Positions 60,904-64,000 of a stretch of DNA of 64,000 nt are shown here, piece after piece; positions within the stretch are counted from its first letter, which is position 1; every line of letters starts with the position of its first letter. The stretch is from contig PQWQ01000008.1 of the NCBI GenBank assembly GCA_002943765.1, forward strand, positions 1,178,001 to 1,242,000. Reading direction: 5' to 3'. The position numbers were made by a program, and so were the translations under genes. The notes under the pieces were generated by a model. That model was not told the DNA's origin. It searched no databases and saw only the letters and a program-made list of their open reading frames with translations. The DNA comes from Psoroptes ovis (lineage: Eukaryota > Arthropoda > Arachnida > Sarcoptiformes > Psoroptidae).

Positions 60904-62580
60904 AAAATTTTCCAATTCATTTTGCTTTAATATTTTCGGTGATTCTTACAGGCAGAATCATATGACAGAATCACCGTATTTAAAATTCATTGATTATTTT
61001 CAATTTTTATTCAAATTTCAATTGAGTTTTTTGTTGCCATATTCAGCCCTTTGGACACTTAACAATGGCTTCATGAACAATATAACGAAATCATCAAACG
61101 CAAAAACATTGCCATTGCCTCGAGGCAGTATCCGTATTCAGGTATTCATATGCGGCTTATAAATTGCCGATTTCGACAGAAACAAAAAGAACATTTTTTT
61201 GCATCTCCGATGAAGATGGTAAACATTGTCCGTGCCCGAAGACATGTATTCAAAGTTAGATTGATGACTATTGATTATTGATCTTATTGGGAATTGTGTT
61301 TTGATCCAGATGGCAGCCACCGCAGTGTGGCGCTGTTAGCTTAAAAGGATTCTATAAGAGTTGCCAACGGGGTTTTACGGCAAAAAAATTTTTCCTTATA
61401 ATTGAAAATATAAACCCGAACAATAATCAGATTAACCATTTTGTTTTTTGGGTTAAGATGAAGAAATATGAAAAAAATGTAAATAATAACCCTTTATTTA
61501 CCAAAAAGATGCCACGATGAGAAATATGAAGGGTTAAGACTTCTCAAAGAATTTCTCGTGCATCCCAAATGGAAAGCCCAAATTGAAAAATAATAACTTT
61601 TAACATGTATCGATATTTGTAATCATCATTCGAAAAGGAACTTTACAAAAATTTAAAATTTACTCCTTTGAACACTGACACGAAAAATGATCTTAGAATT
61701 TTTTGAGAAAAATTCTTTGAAAAATCTACTTTATGGCCGCCCCGCATTTCGCCACCTTTTGACCTTTGGAGACGCAGATCAACCATCGAAGTTTGCGGAT
61801 ATTTGCGGCCATCGACGGTCAACGAACCATTCGGTAACATAGTCGGCTCGAAAAATATCATTTGGTTGATAGATTTTCGGGATTTTGGCGAGAGGTGTGG
61901 GGGAGAAAATCGCAGGGAAATCGTCCGATTTTCATTTCTCTCCGGTCTATTTTGGCCTACATTAGGCCTACTTTGGCCTATTTTAATCCAAATTATTTTT
62001 CTTCCCGAGACAAAATGATAGACGAAAGCAATTTACTGCAAATTGAATATGGAAAAATCCATTTAAATACATTCTTTTGTTGCTGTTGTCTATATTTTCC
62101 TTCGTAATTCAAATCTTCAAAATCTAATCAATTGATTGAATTTGTTATTCGTTCGATTATGACTATTATTATTATGATTATCATCAATAAATGAATGAAT
62201 AAATAATAATAATAATCATATAAGAATATTCTTTTCTGAATTCCCGGTGTATGTTCAGTGTTTGTCAACCGTTTTTATATGTTTAACAGGAGTGGATCGC
62301 TAATTTCGTCCCTGGACAATATGCTGTTGTATCGAACGAAATTTTTTGATGATTTTATACGAAAATTGGTTGAGAAACACTGTTTTTTACAAATGCACTC
62401 AAACAACACAGAGACATACACATTTACTGAAAATAACCATTGTAAATAAATATTTATATATCAAATTCAATTTGAGATGATTGAATTTGAAAAATAAATT
62501 GATTTTGAATATAAGAAAGAAAAAAAAATTGAAATGAAATGAAATAAAATGAAAAATTTATAATTTTTTTTTTCGTATAG

Positions 62581-62662
62581 TTTTGCACTCGGCGAAAACA
62601 ATTTTCATAATGGAAATCATATATGATTGATGGTGCTCGATGGGCGCCTGTCGAGTGCAAAG
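62581..62662. mobile_element. Short element with TTTGCACTCG termini and GGCGCC core
   Basis: TTTTGCACTCG (62581-62591) and CGAGTGCAAAG (62652-62662) are inverted repeats. GGGCGCCTGTCGAG (62642-62655) lies at the right end. It seems to be a short relative of the family whose core also appears in the TTAA elements. No coding capacity. Confidence 0.5.
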
Positions 62663-62690
62663 TATCTCAAGAAATTTCTATTAAAATATT

Positions 62691-62766
62691 AATTGTCCAA
62701 AAAGTTCATTCCGCTTAACCAATAGAGTTGGTGGTGAAAATCGGCCAGAACTTTCCGGACAACCCA
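62691..62766. mobile_element. Mini-mariner palindromic element, copy R
   Basis: The ends AATTGTCCAAAAAGTTCATT and AGAACTTTCCGGACAACCC are inverted. The interior ACCAATAGAGTTG and GAAAATCGGCCAGAACTT match copies G and S. It lies 28 nt after the 62581 element. Confidence 0.82.
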
Positions 62767-63197
62767 ATAAAACATGAAATTCTCAAAAAAATTTTTATAT
62801 TTGGCTACACGTTGATTTCTTATTAAATTTTCAATATTTTTTTTTTCGATCAATTTTATATGGAAACTTTCAGAACTATATTTTTGTAAACAATAAACAA
62901 TAATAATCATAATAATTATCATTGAATTTTATTGTTCAATGAATATTCAATGAATGGAATAAAATTGAGATGAAAAAATCAATCAATTTTCCATAGACTT
63001 TTCATTGAAATTCCATTGAATTTCGCAGAATTTCCACAGAATTCAATTTTGGCCAAAAAAAAAATCAATTGAATCGAATCGATTACATTGATTCCATTAC
63101 AACCACCACCACCACCAACACTATTGACTGTCAATCACATTTCACTATGTGTTTATCAATATGTTTCAACCTAATATTTCAATAAATTCAACAAATA

Positions 63198-63278
63198 TTA
63201 GGCTGTCCGGAAAGTTCATCTGGCTTAATCAATAAAAGTTGCTCATGAAAATCGGCCAGAACTTTAAGGACAGACTAA
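63198..63278. mobile_element. Mini-mariner palindromic element, copy S (TA duplication)
   Basis: TTAGGCTGTCCGGAAAGTTC starts after TA (63196-63197). AGAACTTTAAGGACAGACTAA ends before TA (63279-63280). The interior matches copy G. Confidence 0.85.
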
Positions 63279-63645
63279 TATTTCAATATCTATCCAATAT
63301 TTTATAATACAATTTTAATACATTGTCATTCAATCACTGATGATTATCATTATTGTCAATCACATTCCATCATCATCATCATTATCATCAGATTTCAATG
63401 TATTTCGAATATATATATACATAAAATCATTTCATTTAATATATAAAATACATATGTCACATGAATGATAATATTTGAAGAAATAAACATTTTTTTTTTT
63501 TTTGATTGAAAATAATATTCATAAAAACATATAAATATTCATACCACACACACATACACACTCATTTTCATGCAAATATTCATTTTAATATTGATATTTT
63601 GATTGAAATGTCAATGTTGATTCTTTTATTTCAATTTTTATTATT

Positions 63646-63722
63646 AACGTGTCCCATAAGTTCTTGCCGTTTTTTGAATTGAAAAAAAAATTAAAAAGCG
63701 ACAAGAACTTATGGGACAACTT
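63646..63722. mobile_element. Mini-mariner palindromic element, copy T (TCCCATAAGTT-type)
   Basis: GTGTCCCATAAGTTCTTGCC and GACAAGAACTTATGGGACAA form nearly perfect inverted ends of about 20 bp. The variant CCCATAAGTTC also appears at one end of copy J, which points to a second subfamily. Confidence 0.85.
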
Positions 63723-64000
63723 GATATTATTTTCAATTGATTTCAATTGATTATTTGTATCTATTTGAATAATAAATTGAAAATGAAATAATAATAAAAA
63801 TGATGACAAATAATAATAATAATATATATATCGATGATATGTATGTTGATATATCATCAATTGATATGTACATGTTCACCATTGAGTGTTCAATTGATTG
63901 GAAAATTTCAATATATGAATTTTTCAAATCAATTGATGATAATAATAATAATGACAATGATGGTAATGAATAATGAAAATGATGGTAATGAATGAATGAT

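Larger units (their letters stand above)
52580..64000. other. Gene-poor region rich in small palindromic elements
   Basis: In 11.4 kb I find no coding region I can support. Open frames are below 100 codons, and several run across the palindromic elements. The stretch holds copies I to T of the mini-mariner family, TTAA element copy 3, three GGCGCC-core loci and many poly-A/T and ATT runs. Slightly GC-richer patches near 59990-60190 and 61740-61960 have no recognisable content. Confidence 0.5.

Noticed and set aside
61643..61861. A 72-codon minus-strand frame with coding-like composition
   Set aside because: Only a local GC-richer patch supports it; no motif or exon partners were found.

Overview
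The window is animal nuclear DNA. It is AT-rich, with short GT..AG introns (mostly 50-80 nt), many Asn/Gln/His/Ser runs in the proteins, and arthropod-type genes: proctolin, a GR-like chemoreceptor and a secreted ML-domain protein of the mite group-2 allergen type. I infer an astigmatan mite (dust or parasitic mite); no single marker proves the species.

Layout. 446-11856 (+): the 3' nine exons of a teneurin; its N-terminus lies before the window. 12758-14854: decayed mobile DNA (two TTAA-flanked elements, then fossils of a Ty3/Gypsy retroelement). 16014-18865 (+): a TMIE-like mechanotransduction subunit with a very long Lys/Ser/Glu-rich tail. 20263-21019 (+): secreted ML lipid-binding protein. 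22686-23356 (+): small cytosolic vWA protein. 24138-26359 (-): MGAT4-type N-acetylglucosaminyltransferase. 28900-33261 (+): TAF3 with three PHD fingers. 33381-34272 (+): small helical protein starting 119 nt after TAF3. 34300-39185 (-): RECK, tail to tail with the previous gene. 40214-40843 (-): proctolin precursor. 44067-44549 (-): precursor of a probable PPRF-amide neuropeptide. 45274-46552: decayed Tc1/mariner-like transposon. 47789-49464 (+): GR-like multi-membrane receptor. 50661-52579 (+): large C2H2 zinc-finger protein. 52580-64000: no gene that I can support.

Two kinds of short mobile DNA are scattered through introns and intergenic DNA. The first is a palindromic family of about 75-100 bp (19 two-ended copies and one solo end), with TA target duplications and ends resembling those of the 1.28 kb transposon. 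Twelve of its copies lie in the last 11 kb. The second is a family of about 136-148 bp flanked by TTAA, like piggyBac-derived elements; a core sequence of it recurs at other loci.

The genes form no pathway. Several act at the cell surface or in the nervous system: teneurin (synaptic adhesion), TMIE (mechanosensation), RECK (protease and Wnt control), two neuropeptide precursors and a chemoreceptor. Most exon models were built by hand from splice sites, reading phase and family similarity; phases agree at every junction given.
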